A stretch of DNA of 64,000 nt from Aquilonibacter sp963703325 (GCA_963703325.1 OY969805.1:2852001-2916000); one strand, 5' to 3'. Counted from the first letter of the stretch, positions 51,879 to 61,552 are shown. Made by a program: numbers and translations. Notes: generated by a model from the letters alone, not told the origin.

Positions 51879-52856
51879 ATGCGCTCGATCCCGGCATGGA
51901 CGCTTCTCGCGCTCGCGCTCGTCTCGTGCGGAGGCGGCAGCAGCTCCCCGCCCAATCCGTCGGCGTCGGCTGCGGCCGGCACGATCACCGAGTACACCGT
52001 TCCGACCGCGAATTCGGGCGTCAGCGCTATCGCTGCCGGTCCGGACGGAGCGCTCTGGTTCGTCGAGTCGCAGGGTGGAAAGGTCGGGCGTATCACGACC
52101 AGCGGCAGCTTTACCGAATATCCGCTACCTCCAAGCGTCGCGTCCGCCGACGCGATCACACTGGGGCCCGACAAGAACCTCTGGCTTACCGATACGGCGA
52201 GCCACATCTTGCGCGTCACGACCGGCGGCGCGGCGACACTCTACACCGCGCCGGCGCAGCTCGGCGAGCTCGCGGTCGGCGCAGACGGAAACCTCTGGTC
52301 GCCCGAATACAGCACCAACTTTCTCGACGCGTTCTCGTCCGCCGGTGCGCTGATTCATCACGACCCCACCGCCTACACCAATGAGAACGCCTACATCGCG
52401 CTGGGATCGGATAACAACCTTTGGATCGCCGGGAATTCGCCGACGCTTGGACGCGCGACGAGCGCGGACGTCGTGACGACGTTCTCACTCGATCCGCCGA
52501 TGGCGGCCGGCGGCGAGATGCGCAACCTCACCAACGGCCCCGACGGCAACTTGTGGATCTGCGCCGTGAACGACAATCTGATCCTGAAGGTCTCGACCGC
52601 CGGTGACGTCATCGACTCGTACCCCGTGCCCACTGCAAACGCGAAGCCGTGGGACATTACCGCCGGTCCGGACGGAGATCTCTGGTTCACCGAGCAGACG
52701 GGTGACAAGATCGGACGGATCACTACCAGCGGAGCGATTACCGAGTACCCCGTTCCAACCGCAAATGCGCAGCCCTACGGGATCGTCACCGGTCCCGACG
52801 GCAACCTCTGGTTCACCGAAGCCAACGGCAATAAGGTCGCCTCACTTGTTCCGTAG
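51879..52856 (+). CDS. Virginiamycin B lyase-like beta-propeller lipoprotein
   Basis: From ATG 51879 the product has 325 residues, with lipobox LVSC then GGGSSS. It is built from about seven ~42-residue propeller repeats with GPDGNLWFTE and GKIGRITTSGxxTEYPVPT motifs. This matches virginiamycin B lyase and streptogramin-hydrolase-like propellers. The catalytic histidines of Vgb are not obvious in these repeats, so a binding role is as likely as lyase activity. A frame extension to 51777 overlaps the divergent proS start and is not used. Confidence 0.8.
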   Translation: MRSIPAWTLLALALVSCGGGSSSPPNPSASAAAGTITEYTVPTANSGVSAIAAGPDGALWFVESQGGKVGRITTSGSFTEYPLPPSVASADAITLGPDKNLWLTDTASHILRVTTGGAATLYTAPAQLGELAVGADGNLWSPEYSTNFLDAFSSAGALIHHDPTAYTNENAYIALGSDNNLWIAGNSPTLGRATSADVVTTFSLDPPMAAGGEMRNLTNGPDGNLWICAVNDNLILKVSTAGDVIDSYPVPTANAKPWDITAGPDGDLWFTEQTGDKIGRITTSGAITEYPVPTANAQPYGIVTGPDGNLWFTEANGNKVASLVP

Positions 52857-52879
52857 CAGGATTCACGCTTCGCGTAAAT

Positions 52880-52910
52880 CTGTGGCGTTCGGCCTTCGGC
52901 CGATCCGCAG
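52880..52910 (+). terminator. Possible hairpin after the propeller gene
   Basis: CTGTGG pairs with CCGCAG around an inner TCGGCC/GGCCGA stem with a 3-base loop. The following CGTTTGG is only weakly T-rich, so it is a poor candidate terminator. Confidence 0.3.
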
Positions 52911-52942
52911 CGTTTGGGGCAGACAATACCGAAGTGGGGCGC

Positions 52943-53548
52943 ATGCCTAAATTGACGCGCATCTATACGCGCACCGGCGACGACGGTACCACCGGTCTCG
53001 TCGGCGGTCAGCGCGTCAAGAAGAACGCGCTGCGGATCGAAACCTATGGCACCGTCGACGAGTGTTCGAGCGCGATCGGCATTGCACGCAGCGGTCTGCG
53101 ACCGCTGCTCGAGACGCACTCGCGAGCTGCGCGGCTCGACGCGTGGCTGGCGTGGGTCCAAGACGCGCTCTTCAACCTCGGAAGCGATCTTGCGACGCTG
53201 CCCAAGGATCGTTGGGAGGGCATGCCGCTAATCGCGCACGACGACGTCGTTGCGCTCGAGCGCGCAATCGACGAAGCGCAACGCGATTTGGCGCCGCTCA
53301 ACAACTTCATCCTTCCCGGCGGGTCGCTGCCCGGTGCGCATTTGCATCTGGCACGAACGATCTGCCGCCGCGCGGAACGGCTATTGCTGACGCTGCGCGA
53401 AGATGACGAGGGCGTTTCAAAGGAAACGCAGCAGTACGTGAATCGTTTGTCGGACGCGTTGTTCGTCTGGTCGCGCTGGATTAATGCGGACTTAAACGAG
53501 CCCGAGTATCTTTGGAACGCTAGCTCCGCTCCTCCCTCACCACTCTAG
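52943..53548 (+). CDS. pduO: Cob(I)yrinic acid a,c-diamide adenosyltransferase (PduO-type)
   Basis: The enzyme adenosylates cob(I)alamin to make coenzyme B12. The 201-residue protein from ATG 52943 has IYTRTGDDGTTGLVGG (ATP site), IETYGTVDECSSAIG and FILPGGSLPGAHLHLARTICRRAER, all PduO features. GTG 52934 is an alternative start. It sits 6 bases before a TonB-dependent receptor gene (now broken), a layout that suggests corrinoid uptake plus adenosylation. Confidence 0.93.
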   Translation: MPKLTRIYTRTGDDGTTGLVGGQRVKKNALRIETYGTVDECSSAIGIARSGLRPLLETHSRAARLDAWLAWVQDALFNLGSDLATLPKDRWEGMPLIAHDDVVALERAIDEAQRDLAPLNNFILPGGSLPGAHLHLARTICRRAERLLLTLREDDEGVSKETQQYVNRLSDALFVWSRWINADLNEPEYLWNASSAPPSPL

Positions 53549-53554
53549 AGGTTT

Positions 53555-54771
53555 ATGCGTTTTTTCAGCTTCTTGCTCGCTGCGTTGCTCGCGTGCACGG
53601 CGGGCGCTCGTGCCCAAAGCGGCGCGCGGATCGACGGCGTGGTCGTCGATGCCGCCTCCGGCGTCGCGCTTTCCGGCGCGATCGTACGCGTCGTACACAC
53701 GACACAACGAACGTCGACCGATGCGCGCGGTGCGTTTCATTTCACCAATCTCGATCCGGGAGAGTATCAGCTCGCAGTCGAGCGTCTGGGCTATCAGCCG
53801 GTCGTCTCGACACCGGTGACGCTCGGCGCGGGAGGATCCATCCAGACGACGCTTGCGATGCAGCGCGCCATCGGCGTTTTGCACACGATCGCCGTGACGT
53901 CGACCAGGCCGAGTTCGAGTCTGGAGCAATCCAGTGCCTTCGTCGCGACGATCAACAGCGAGGCGTTGCAGGCCATCGGCGTACAGCGCGCCGGCGACGC
54001 GCTTCGTCAGCTTCCGGGCGTCAACAACGGCATCACGGGCGACACCTCCGCGCTCGGCGACGATATCAACCTGAATATCCGCGGCATCGGTACCGCCGAA
54101 ACGGTCGCCGCACTGGACGGCAATCCAATCGGGTACGGCATCAAAGGCGGCTACAACTATCAACTCTCTCCGCTCTTCCCGTTTCGCGACGTGCAAGTGC
54201 TCTACGGCTCGGGCGGAAGCGACCTTCTCGGCATCAATGCGATTGGCGGCGTCGTCAATTTCCAAACGCTCGATCCCACGCCGACGCAACAGGTGAGCGT
54301 GATGCTGGGTTACGGTACGTTTGAGCGCCAAGCGACCAACGTCATCGCTACCGGTTCGAGCGGCAAGTTCGGCTACGCGCTTGCCTACGGTGTCTCCGGG
54401 CTTGACGGCCCACTCCGCAACGACTACTTCTAACGACAAACATCGCGATCGACAACACCTTCGGCGTGGTCGACGCGCGCTACACGCTCTATACGGTCAG
54501 TACCAACAACACAAAAAACCTGCCGGCGTACGACTACAGCGACCTGCAATTCAGTGAGCCGGTCTCACGCAATGCGACCTTCACGATTGCCATCTCGAAT
54601 CTCTTCAATCAATACGCGAATATCGCAGGCTTGATCGGTGAAGGCGTTCCCGCACCGCTCAACGGTTACGCGACGGCGGCAAACTACGCCGCGTACATCG
54701 GCAAAGCTGCGACCGAGTGGTTCGGCTTGCCCTACCGCCAGATCTACTTCAGCCTGCAATTCCGTCGATGA
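53555..54771 (+). pseudogene. TonB-dependent receptor, internally deleted and frameshifted
   Basis: The first 292 codons encode a signal peptide (MRFFSFLLAALLACTAGARA), a carboxypeptidase-regulatory-like domain (GVVVDAASGVALSGAIV) and a TonB plug (LPGVNNGIT, LNIRGIGTAETV). A TAA at 54431 ends the frame soon after the first barrel strands. From about 54430 another frame holds the barrel end: DLQFSEPVSRNATFTIAISN and a final LPYRQIYFSLQFRR. Most barrel strands (several hundred residues) are missing, and the two ends are out of frame, so it is a deletion relic. It follows pduO directly. The last 23 bases overlap the convergent Nudix gene. Confidence 0.8.
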
Positions 54772-55297
54772 GCAAGCGGTAACGCAAGAGCGCGGCGAGG
54801 GTTACGGCATCGTCGATGCGGCCGTCGACTACGGCGCGATAGGCGTCCGCGATCGCGATGCGCTCGCCCACAACCGCTTCGACACGCTCTTGTGCCGTCG
54901 CGACCTCGCGTACGTCTTGCGCGAGAAATAGCGTCACCGGATGTTCCACGATCGACGGGATCTCGTGCACGTGGCCCAGCGCAGTCCAGTGCTGCGCTTC
55001 GAGCCCGAGTTCCTCACGCAACTCGCGTTGTGCGCAGGCAAGTGCCGTTTCACCATCGTCGGCGCCGCCTTTGACGATTTCGAGCATCGCCGCATCCGCC
55101 GCAAAACGCGGCTGACGCGCCAGCACAAAGTCGTCGCCATCGACCACGAGTACACCGGACGCGCGTCCGGTTGCGATCAAGACGTGTTCGCCGGCAGCAC
55201 CGGTAGGATGAATGACGTCGTGGACTTCAACCACGACCCACGGATTACGGTACGCCTCACGCTGCGAAAGGCGTTGATACGGGCTGGGGGGACGCAT
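54749..55297 (-). CDS. Nudix hydrolase (ADP-ribose pyrophosphatase-like)
   Basis: The 182-residue protein from ATG 55297 has the Nudix box GADDGETALACAQRELREEL, giving GX5EX7REXXEE-type residues. The N-terminal domain AYRNPWVVVEVHDVIHP resembles ADP-ribose pyrophosphatases. It probably hydrolyses ADP-ribose or related nucleotides. A frame extension to 55354 crosses the divergent promoter gap and is not used. It is divergent from the permease gene with 26 bases between starts. Confidence 0.88.
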   Translation of the reverse strand: MRPPSPYQRLSQREAYRNPWVVVEVHDVIHPTGAAGEHVLIATGRASGVLVVDGDDFVLARQPRFAADAAMLEIVKGGADDGETALACAQRELREELGLEAQHWTALGHVHEIPSIVEHPVTLFLAQDVREVATAQERVEAVVGERIAIADAYRAVVDGRIDDAVTLAALLRYRLLIDGIAG

Positions 55298-55323
55298 GGG
55301 GCCTCCTTGCGAACGTGCGCGGA

Positions 55324-56854
55324 ATGTCCTTTGCCTCCGAACTCTTTGCGACAACCAACGTCGACAAGCTGCGCGCGCTCGCGCAACAGAAGATTCTCAA
55401 GCGGGCGCTGACGGCAAAGGATCTCGTCGCCATTGGCCTTGGAACGATGATCGGCGGCGGCATCTTCACCACGATCGGCACCGGTGTGATCGGTGCCGGG
55501 CCGGCCGTGATCGTCTCATATCTGCTGGCCGGCCTCACCTCGTTCTTCGCCGCGCTCTGCTATGCAGAACTCGGCGCGATGGTGCCCGTTGCCGGCAGCG
55601 CGTACACCTACGCGTACGCGACGATGGGGAAACTGTTTGCGTGGATCATCGGCTTTGCGCTGATCTTCGAGTACGGCATTAGCGCCGCTCCGGTTGCCCA
55701 GCAGTTCTCCGCCGCGATCCAAGACGTGCTCAAGAGTATCGGGGTCGCATTGCCGGCCTGGGCACAGACGTCGAACCTGCACCTCACTGGCCCATGGTGG
55801 TCACCCTCGAGTTGGGACCTCGCACATTCGCAGTGCGACATCGTTGGTGCGCTCTTTGTGATCGCCCTCTCCGTGTTGCTCTCGATCGGCATTCGCGAAA
55901 CGGCGACGACCAACAATATCTTCGTCGTCCTCAAGATCGGCGCGCTGATCGTCTTCATCGCGTTCGGAATCGTGTTGTTCCATCCGGAGCACTTTTTGAA
56001 TTTCGCACCGTACGGGCTCGGCGCGCTGCGCCCGTTCGGCGGCATGGCCGATTACTCGTCGTCGGCGCAACCCTATGGAATCGTCGCCGTCGGTGCGTTC
56101 GTGTTCTTCAGTTACATCGGCTTCGACACGGCGACGACCACCGCGGAAGAGTGCAAAGAGCCTCAGCGCGACGTTCCGCTCGGCGTGATGGGCGCGCTGG
56201 CGATCGGCACGATTCTGTACTGCGCGACGGCGGTCGTCTTGATCGGCGCCGTCCCGTGGAATAAGGTTCCGACCAAAGACCCGCTCGTCTATGCGCTCGC
56301 GCCGCTGCACATGCCGTGGGTGAGCGCGATTATCACGATCGGCGTGCTCGCCGGCACCACGAGCGTGGCGCTCGAGCTCACTGCTTGGTCAGACGCGCAT
56401 CTTCTACGTCATGGCGCGCGATAAGATGCTGCCGCCGGGGGTGGCCAAGATCAACCCGCGCTTTAAGACCCCGGTCCGCACGACGATGATCACCGGAGTC
56501 GCGGTCGCGCTGCTCACGCTGATCGTGCCGCTTACCGACTTGCTCAACCTGGTCAACATCGGAACGCTGATCGCGTTCACGGTCGTCTGCGCCGGAGTGC
56601 TGTATCTGCGCAAGCGTAAGCCCGACCTGCCCCGCAGTTTCCGCGTCCCCTTTGTCCCGCTCTTCCCGATCTTGGGGATCGTGATGTCGTTGTTTCTCGC
56701 CGTGTTCGGCCTCTCGGCCCGGACGTGGACCTGGTTTGTGATCGCGCTGGTGGTCGGCTTGGTCTTTTTCTTCAGTTACGGATTCCGCCGCTCGAAGCCC
56801 GACGAAATCGAACCGGTGGTCGAACCGGACGGCATCGCGGAGCAGTTCGTTTAG
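55324..56854 (+). pseudogene. APC-family amino acid permease with a frameshift
   Basis: The gene would encode about 510 residues with 12 membrane segments and the CAT-type N-terminus DLVAIGLGTMIGGGIFTTIG. The frame ends early at 56424. The correct continuation, QTRIFYVMARDKMLPPGVAK, is in another frame from about 56385. Reading ...GAGCTCA-CTGCTTGGT shows one extra base (or two missing) near 56383. Both halves are otherwise intact, with the C-terminal helices complete to 56854. A sequencing or assembly error is possible; otherwise it is a recent pseudogene. ATG 55324 is preferred over GTG 55315. Confidence 0.78.
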
Positions 56855-56859
56855 CTCGC

Positions 56860-56936
56860 GTAAACCTGACGTAACGGAAGCAATGAGCCAGCGTTAACCT
56901 TTCGTAAGCCCTCGGTTATCAACTCGATAGGAGTTC
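56860..56936 (+). promoter_or_regulatory. Seven 11-bp direct repeats resembling an OmpR/PhoB-family box
   Basis: Consecutive 11-base units read GTAAACCTGAC, GTAACGGAAGC, AATGAGCCAGC, GTTAACCTTTC, GTAAGCCCTCG, GTTATCAACTC and GATAGGAGTTC. Five of seven start with GTWA, exactly one helical turn apart. Direct repeats with 11-bp spacing are bound by OmpR/PhoB-type response regulators, including PHO boxes. They lie 59-135 bases before the ATG of the 56995-57648 gene. Confidence 0.5.
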
Positions 56937-56994
56937 GCAAAGAGCCGATTATCGCTATGGGTGTGATTTAGCGAATTAAACTGAGGTGCTTACC

Positions 56995-57648
56995 ATGGCT
57001 ACCCTATTTTCACGGGCCGCGAATCGTACGTTCTCCCTCGCCCATATGCGCGCCCACGCCACGCAGCTCTATGTGGTGCTTACGTGGCTCCATCTCCCTG
57101 CGGCCGCCGCGATTGCGATCGCGTCAGGTAACTCGTGGTTAGCGCCCGTGCTGACCCTGTGGGCCGCCGCTACAATCGCTACCATCAGCGCCAAGCTCAT
57201 GGACGACGGAATCGCCTTGCGTTCGATCGTCGCTGTGGCGCTCACCATGGGACCCATTATGTTCGGCGTCGCCGGATTCGGTAACTGGAACCTCGACTCG
57301 TCGCTCTACTTCTATGCGATCTTCGCGATGCTCATCGGGTACGTCGACTGGCGCCCGATCGTCATCTCGGCCTCGCTCGCCGGCTTCTACGCCGTGGTGC
57401 TCTCCGTCGCCGCATCGCCCAACGTGTTCCCGGCCGAGGGCCTCGATCGCTTCCTGGTGCAAGCGGTCTGCGCGCTGGCCGAAATCGTCATCCTGGTGCG
57501 CCTCTCGAACAGCGCCCAGGGCGTCTTCGACCGCGTCGACGACTTCGTGGACTTCACGATGCGTGCGACCGCGGAAGCAATCTCCGGACACGTGACCGAC
57601 AATGCCGCGCTGCAAGCAGAACTCGCACGCGTCCGCGGCGCAGCATAA
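56995..57648 (+). CDS. Membrane protein resembling chemoreceptor membrane region
   Basis: From ATG 56995 (GAGGTG nine bases upstream) the product has 217 residues with about five to six membrane segments (about 25-45, 48-65, 75-95, 100-120, 125-145) and a short C-terminal cytoplasmic helix (DFVDFTMRATAEAISGHVTD). The membrane part resembles that of some methyl-accepting chemotaxis proteins, but no signalling domain follows. Function unknown. It is preceded by the 11-bp repeat box and may be regulated by a two-component system. It converges on the stalk-domain gene with 7 bases between. Confidence 0.6.
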   Translation: MATLFSRAANRTFSLAHMRAHATQLYVVLTWLHLPAAAAIAIASGNSWLAPVLTLWAAATIATISAKLMDDGIALRSIVAVALTMGPIMFGVAGFGNWNLDSSLYFYAIFAMLIGYVDWRPIVISASLAGFYAVVLSVAASPNVFPAEGLDRFLVQAVCALAEIVILVRLSNSAQGVFDRVDDFVDFTMRATAEAISGHVTDNAALQAELARVRGAA

Positions 57649-57655
57649 GAGAACC

Positions 57656-58129
57656 TTAAAGGGCTTGGGCGGGGACCGCGGGCGCGGCCTCCCCGATGCC
57701 CGGGGTCATCACATCGACCCGAGCCGTTCGCGCATCGTACGCGGCGTGAACGTCAAAAGCGCGAGCGATGGCTCGCAGACCGACCATCACCCGGCCCCTT
57801 ACGCGAAACGGCGCATGCTCGAGCGTGAGGGGCATTCCATTTACCGACGCGTTGGCATCGCCCACCCGCAACCGCAGCGACTGCGTGCCGCGCACAACAT
57901 AGATGTTCTGCCCATCCACGGACGTTTGCGCACCGAGCGCATCGGCCAGCGAACGAATCGGTACGTAGACGTGATTGCCGGCCGTCGACACCGGGGGCAC
58001 ATCGCTCTCCACCCGCTGTCCGTCCACGACGATATCGACCGGCCGCGAGAAGGCGAGCAGCGCAGAACCGATCGTCGCAACGGCGGCGGCAAGAACCAGC
58101 GAACGAAACGACGGCCGGCGGTAGGTCAT
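57656..58129 (-). CDS. Exported stalk-domain protein (short)
   Basis: This 157-residue protein has a signal peptide or anchor (about 8-27) and a copper-amine-oxidase-N-like stalk domain with DIVVDGQRVESDVPPV, HVYVPIRSLADALGAQ and GRVMVGLRAIARAFDVHAAY. It resembles the N-terminal part of the 13544-14953 product. It likely attaches to or organises the cell surface. It starts on the ispG stop (ATGA) and ends the isoprenoid operon. Confidence 0.75.
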   Translation of the reverse strand: MTYRRPSFRSLVLAAAVATIGSALLAFSRPVDIVVDGQRVESDVPPVSTAGNHVYVPIRSLADALGAQTSVDGQNIYVVRGTQSLRLRVGDANASVNGMPLTLEHAPFRVRGRVMVGLRAIARAFDVHAAYDARTARVDVMTPGIGEAAPAVPAQAL

Positions 58130-59268
58130 GACACGCTTGTAATCTCGTTGGCGTACGCGGGATATTTTTCGGCGATCACTTTTTCGATTTCCAGCCGCAG
58201 CATGCCGAGCAGCTCGTCCTCCGGATACGTACCGACCAGCTCGCCCGCGCGATAAATCGCACCCTTGCCCTTACCGCCCGCGACGCCGACGTCAGCCATC
58301 TTGGATTCACCCGGTCCGTTGACCACGCAGCCCATCACCGCAACCTTCACCGGCGCACTGTATTCTTTGGCGATCGCCTCGACCGCGCGGCCGAGTTCGA
58401 GGACCGAGATCTCGGCGCGTCCGCACGACGGACAGGCGGTAATCTCAAAGCCCTTCTCGCGCAATCCGAGCGACTTGAGAATCGACCAGCAGACCGGCAC
58501 TTCTTCGATCGGATCGTCGGCAAGTGAGACGCGAATCGTATCGCCGATGCCTTCGTAAAGCAGAATGCCCAGACCAATCGACGACTTGATGGTACCGTCG
58601 CGCAAGAGTCCGGCTTCGGTAATGCCCAGGTGCAACGCATAGGGGGTGTTGCGTTCGCGCAGCGTCTTGTCGGCCAGGCGATACGCGTCGACGGTCGTAT
58701 TCACGTCGTGCGCTTTGAGTGAGATCGCGATATCGGTATGGCCGTGCTCTTCGAGCATCTCGACGTGACGCAAGGCCGAGAGCACCATCGCTTCGGCGGT
58801 ATGACCGAGCGTCTTCTCGAGATCGGGCGCGAGCGAGCCCATGTTCACGCCGACGCGAATCGGAATCCCGCGCGCCTTGGCCGCAGTGACGACTTCGGCG
58901 ACCTTCTTGGGATCGCGAATGTTGCCCGGATTCAAGCGCAGTTTGGCAACACCGGCTTCGATCGCCGCCAGCGCCATCTTGTGATCGAAGTGAATGTCGG
59001 CAACGATCGGGACGGGGGAGCGATAGACGATCGCCGGCAATCCCGCAGCATCGGGCGGATCCTTGACGGTCACGCGTACGACTTCGCAGCCTTCCATCGC
59101 GAGCGCGTAGACTTGCTGCAGCGTTGCGTCGGCGTCGGCGGTATCGGTCGTGGTCATCGACTGCACGGCAACCGGATGGTCGCCGCCGATCCACACGCTC
59201 TTCGCGTCGGACTTGCCGGTCTTGTTCTGCAAGAAGATCGCGTTCGATTTGCGCCGCAGGCGGATCAC
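58126..59268 (-). CDS. ispG: 4-hydroxy-3-methylbut-2-enyl diphosphate synthase (flavodoxin type)
   Basis: IspG reductively converts MEcPP to HMBPP in the MEP pathway. The 380-residue protein has the N-terminal TIM-like domain (LRLNPGNIRDPKKV) and 4Fe-4S ligands in ACPSCGRAE and AVMGCVVNGPGESK. Length is bacterial-type, without the plant insert. GTG 59268 overlaps the rseP stop by one base. Confidence 0.95.
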   Translation of the reverse strand: MIRLRRKSNAIFLQNKTGKSDAKSVWIGGDHPVAVQSMTTTDTADADATLQQVYALAMEGCEVVRVTVKDPPDAAGLPAIVYRSPVPIVADIHFDHKMALAAIEAGVAKLRLNPGNIRDPKKVAEVVTAAKARGIPIRVGVNMGSLAPDLEKTLGHTAEAMVLSALRHVEMLEEHGHTDIAISLKAHDVNTTVDAYRLADKTLRERNTPYALHLGITEAGLLRDGTIKSSIGLGILLYEGIGDTIRVSLADDPIEEVPVCWSILKSLGLREKGFEITACPSCGRAEISVLELGRAVEAIAKEYSAPVKVAVMGCVVNGPGESKMADVGVAGGKGKGAIYRAGELVGTYPEDELLGMLRLEIEKVIAEKYPAYANEITSVS

Positions 59269-60410
59269 TAAAACACCCCTTGGCCGGAGAAGATACGAGC
59301 GATGTCGTGGAAGGCAACGAGTAACATCAGCGCCATCAACGCGGCAAAACCTGCGACGTGCACGAGCGCTTCTTTATCGGGATCGATCGGTTTGCCGCGC
59401 AACAGCTCCGCGATGATGAACGCGGCGCGTCCACCGTCGAGCGCCGGAATTGGTAAGAGGTTGAACACCCCGAGCGCGAACGAAATCGTCGCGGCCAGCG
59501 TGAGGTACGGACCCCAGCCGAGGTCTTGCGCAACGCCGGCAACTTGAGCCATGCCGATCACACCGGAGACTTGTCCGGCGGTTTGGGTGAAGTGCGTGAC
59601 CAGGAGTCCAAGCGACAGGAACGTCTGATCGGCGACACCGGCAAATTCGAGCCCGCTGAAGCGCACCGCCGTCAGAAACGCCACGCGTTCGAATGCCGGT
59701 TCGGGCGAGAACCCGATGCAGCCCAACTTCGGGCTGAGCGGCGCGGGGCACGGCGCCGGCGCGATCTCGATCATGGTCGAAACGCCGTCGCGCTGGTACG
59801 TCACCTCGATCGTTTTTCCGAGCGACGAGTGAATCGTATCGACCAGCGCGTTGGCTTTGGTGACCTTCTTGCCGTTCGCGCTCACCGAGACGATGCGATC
59901 GCCCGGTTTGAGTCCGTGTTGATCGGCCGGACTGCCGGCGACGACGGCGGTGACGACCGCACGATCGAGATGATCGCTTGGAACGCCGAATGCGACCGCG
60001 CCGAGCAGCAAGATAATATACGCGAGGATAAAATTCGCGACCGGCCCGGCGAGGATGATCGCGAGGCGGTTCCACGGACTCTTGGCTTGGAAGTTTGCCG
60101 ACGACGGACGCCACGATTCGGTGCGAAATTGGCGCTGTTGCTCGGCCTCGGAGGTCTTGTTGTCTTCGCCCTCCATCGCGCAGTAGCCGCCGATCGGCAA
60201 CGCGCGCAGCGAATACTGCGTGCCGGAGCGTGGGCTCTTCCAACTCGCAATGAGCGGACCCATGCCGATAGAGAACTCATTGACGTGCACGCCGTTACGC
60301 CTCGCGACGAGAAAGTGGCCGTACTCGTGCAGCACGATCAGGATCGAGAGCATCACGAGAAACGTGACGGTCTTTCCGATCCAGACGAGACTGATGACTG
60401 CTAGCAACAC
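59268..60410 (-). CDS. rseP: RseP-type site-2 metalloprotease
   Basis: This is a 380-residue intramembrane zinc protease with HEYGH in the first helix (about 28-32), a PDZ domain (about 150-225, GSPADQHGLKPGDRIVSVSA) and LLPIPALDGG (third zinc ligand) before the last helices. It cleaves anti-sigma factors and leftover signal peptides. The dxr-rseP-ispG order is common. It overlaps dxr by 10 bases. Confidence 0.95.
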   Translation of the reverse strand: MLLAVISLVWIGKTVTFLVMLSILIVLHEYGHFLVARRNGVHVNEFSIGMGPLIASWKSPRSGTQYSLRALPIGGYCAMEGEDNKTSEAEQQRQFRTESWRPSSANFQAKSPWNRLAIILAGPVANFILAYIILLLGAVAFGVPSDHLDRAVVTAVVAGSPADQHGLKPGDRIVSVSANGKKVTKANALVDTIHSSLGKTIEVTYQRDGVSTMIEIAPAPCPAPLSPKLGCIGFSPEPAFERVAFLTAVRFSGLEFAGVADQTFLSLGLLVTHFTQTAGQVSGVIGMAQVAGVAQDLGWGPYLTLAATISFALGVFNLLPIPALDGGRAAFIIAELLRGKPIDPDKEALVHVAGFAALMALMLLVAFHDIARIFSGQGVF

Positions 60411-61552
60411 CTGATGTCCTCTACGTACTCCGCGGCCGCAAGACGCGCATCCGAATCGGCTTCCCGAATATAAGCGAGGGTTGCATCCCGGTGTGCCACC
60501 CGTTCCAGCGTGGTTTCGATGATCCGCGCAATCTCACCGAACCGGACCTTACCTTCGACAAACGAACGCACCGCGACTTCGTTGGCGGCCGAAAGCACCG
60601 CCGGCGCCGTTCCGCCCCGGGCGAGCGCCTGGTAGGCCAGCCGCAGGCACGGGAACCGCTCGAAATCCGGCATCTCGAAGTCATAACGCAAGGCCGAGCC
60701 GTCCGGTTTAGCGCCAAGGGCATTCAATGGGTCCACGCTAGCTGAGAAGCCTGAGAGCCGTTCGGGAAACGCCAGCGCATAGCCGATCGGGATTTTCATG
60801 TCGGGAGCACAGAGCTGGCCCTTGACGCTGCCGTCGCTAAAGACCACGAAGCCGTGCAAGATCGACTGCGGGTGGACCGCGATGAGGACCCGCTCGCCCG
60901 GCTGCCCGAATAGGCGACTGGCCTCGATCACTTCCAGCCCCTTATTCATCAGCGTGGCCGAATCGATCGTATTCTTCGTCCCCATGCGCCAGGTTGGATG
61001 GGCCAGGGCCGACTCCAACGTCGCCTCGGCCATCTCGGCAGCGCTGGTGGTGCGAAATGGGCCGCCCGACGCGGTCACGACGATCGCCGCAACCGTCGCG
61101 GGATCTTCGCCGACCAGACACTGGAACAGCGCACTGTGCTCGGAGTCGACCGGCAAGAGCCGGCTGCCGCTTCGCGCTGCGGCGGCGAGCATCACCTCGC
61201 CGGCGGCGACGATGAGCTCCTTGTTGGCAACCGCCACATCGGTGCCGCGCTCGATCGCCGCAAGCACGGCGTCGAAGGCGACCGCCCCGTCGGTTGCGGC
61301 CAGGACGATGTCGGGCTTCGTTTGTGTCGCCACGCGCGCCAGGCCGTCGGGGCCGTCGTCTGCACTCGTCGCAACCTCGGGCGCAAAGGTCTGCACCTGT
61401 TCGCGCAAGCGCGCGACGTTACGTCCCGCCGCCAATCCGACGACGGTGAAGCGCTCCGGGTGCGCGGCGATGACGTCGAGCGCCTGCGTACCGATGGAAC
61501 CGGTCGAGCCGAGAATGGCGACACGTTTGCGCGCGGGTGCCTGCCTATTCAT
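60401..61552 (-). CDS. dxr: 1-deoxy-D-xylulose 5-phosphate reductoisomerase
   Basis: Dxr makes MEP from DXP with NADPH. The 383-residue enzyme has the NADPH loop ILGSTGSIGTQAL (about 13-25), the flexible ASGGPFR loop, the metal and substrate residues in PVDSEHSALFQCL and HPTWRMGTKNTIDSATLMNKG. Start ATG 61552 overlaps cdsA by 4 bases. Confidence 0.97.
   Translation of the reverse strand: MNRQAPARKRVAILGSTGSIGTQALDVIAAHPERFTVVGLAAGRNVARLREQVQTFAPEVATSADDGPDGLARVATQTKPDIVLAATDGAVAFDAVLAAIERGTDVAVANKELIVAAGEVMLAAAARSGSRLLPVDSEHSALFQCLVGEDPATVAAIVVTASGGPFRTTSAAEMAEATLESALAHPTWRMGTKNTIDSATLMNKGLEVIEASRLFGQPGERVLIAVHPQSILHGFVVFSDGSVKGQLCAPDMKIPIGYALAFPERLSGFSASVDPLNALGAKPDGSALRYDFEMPDFERFPCLRLAYQALARGGTAPAVLSAANEVAVRSFVEGKVRFGEIARIIETTLERVAHRDATLAYIREADSDARLAAAEYVEDIRCC

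Noticed and set aside
51879..52856. Streptogramin resistance lyase
   Set aside because: Propeller repeats match the Vgb fold, but the lipoprotein signal and lack of obvious catalytic histidines argue against a dedicated resistance enzyme.
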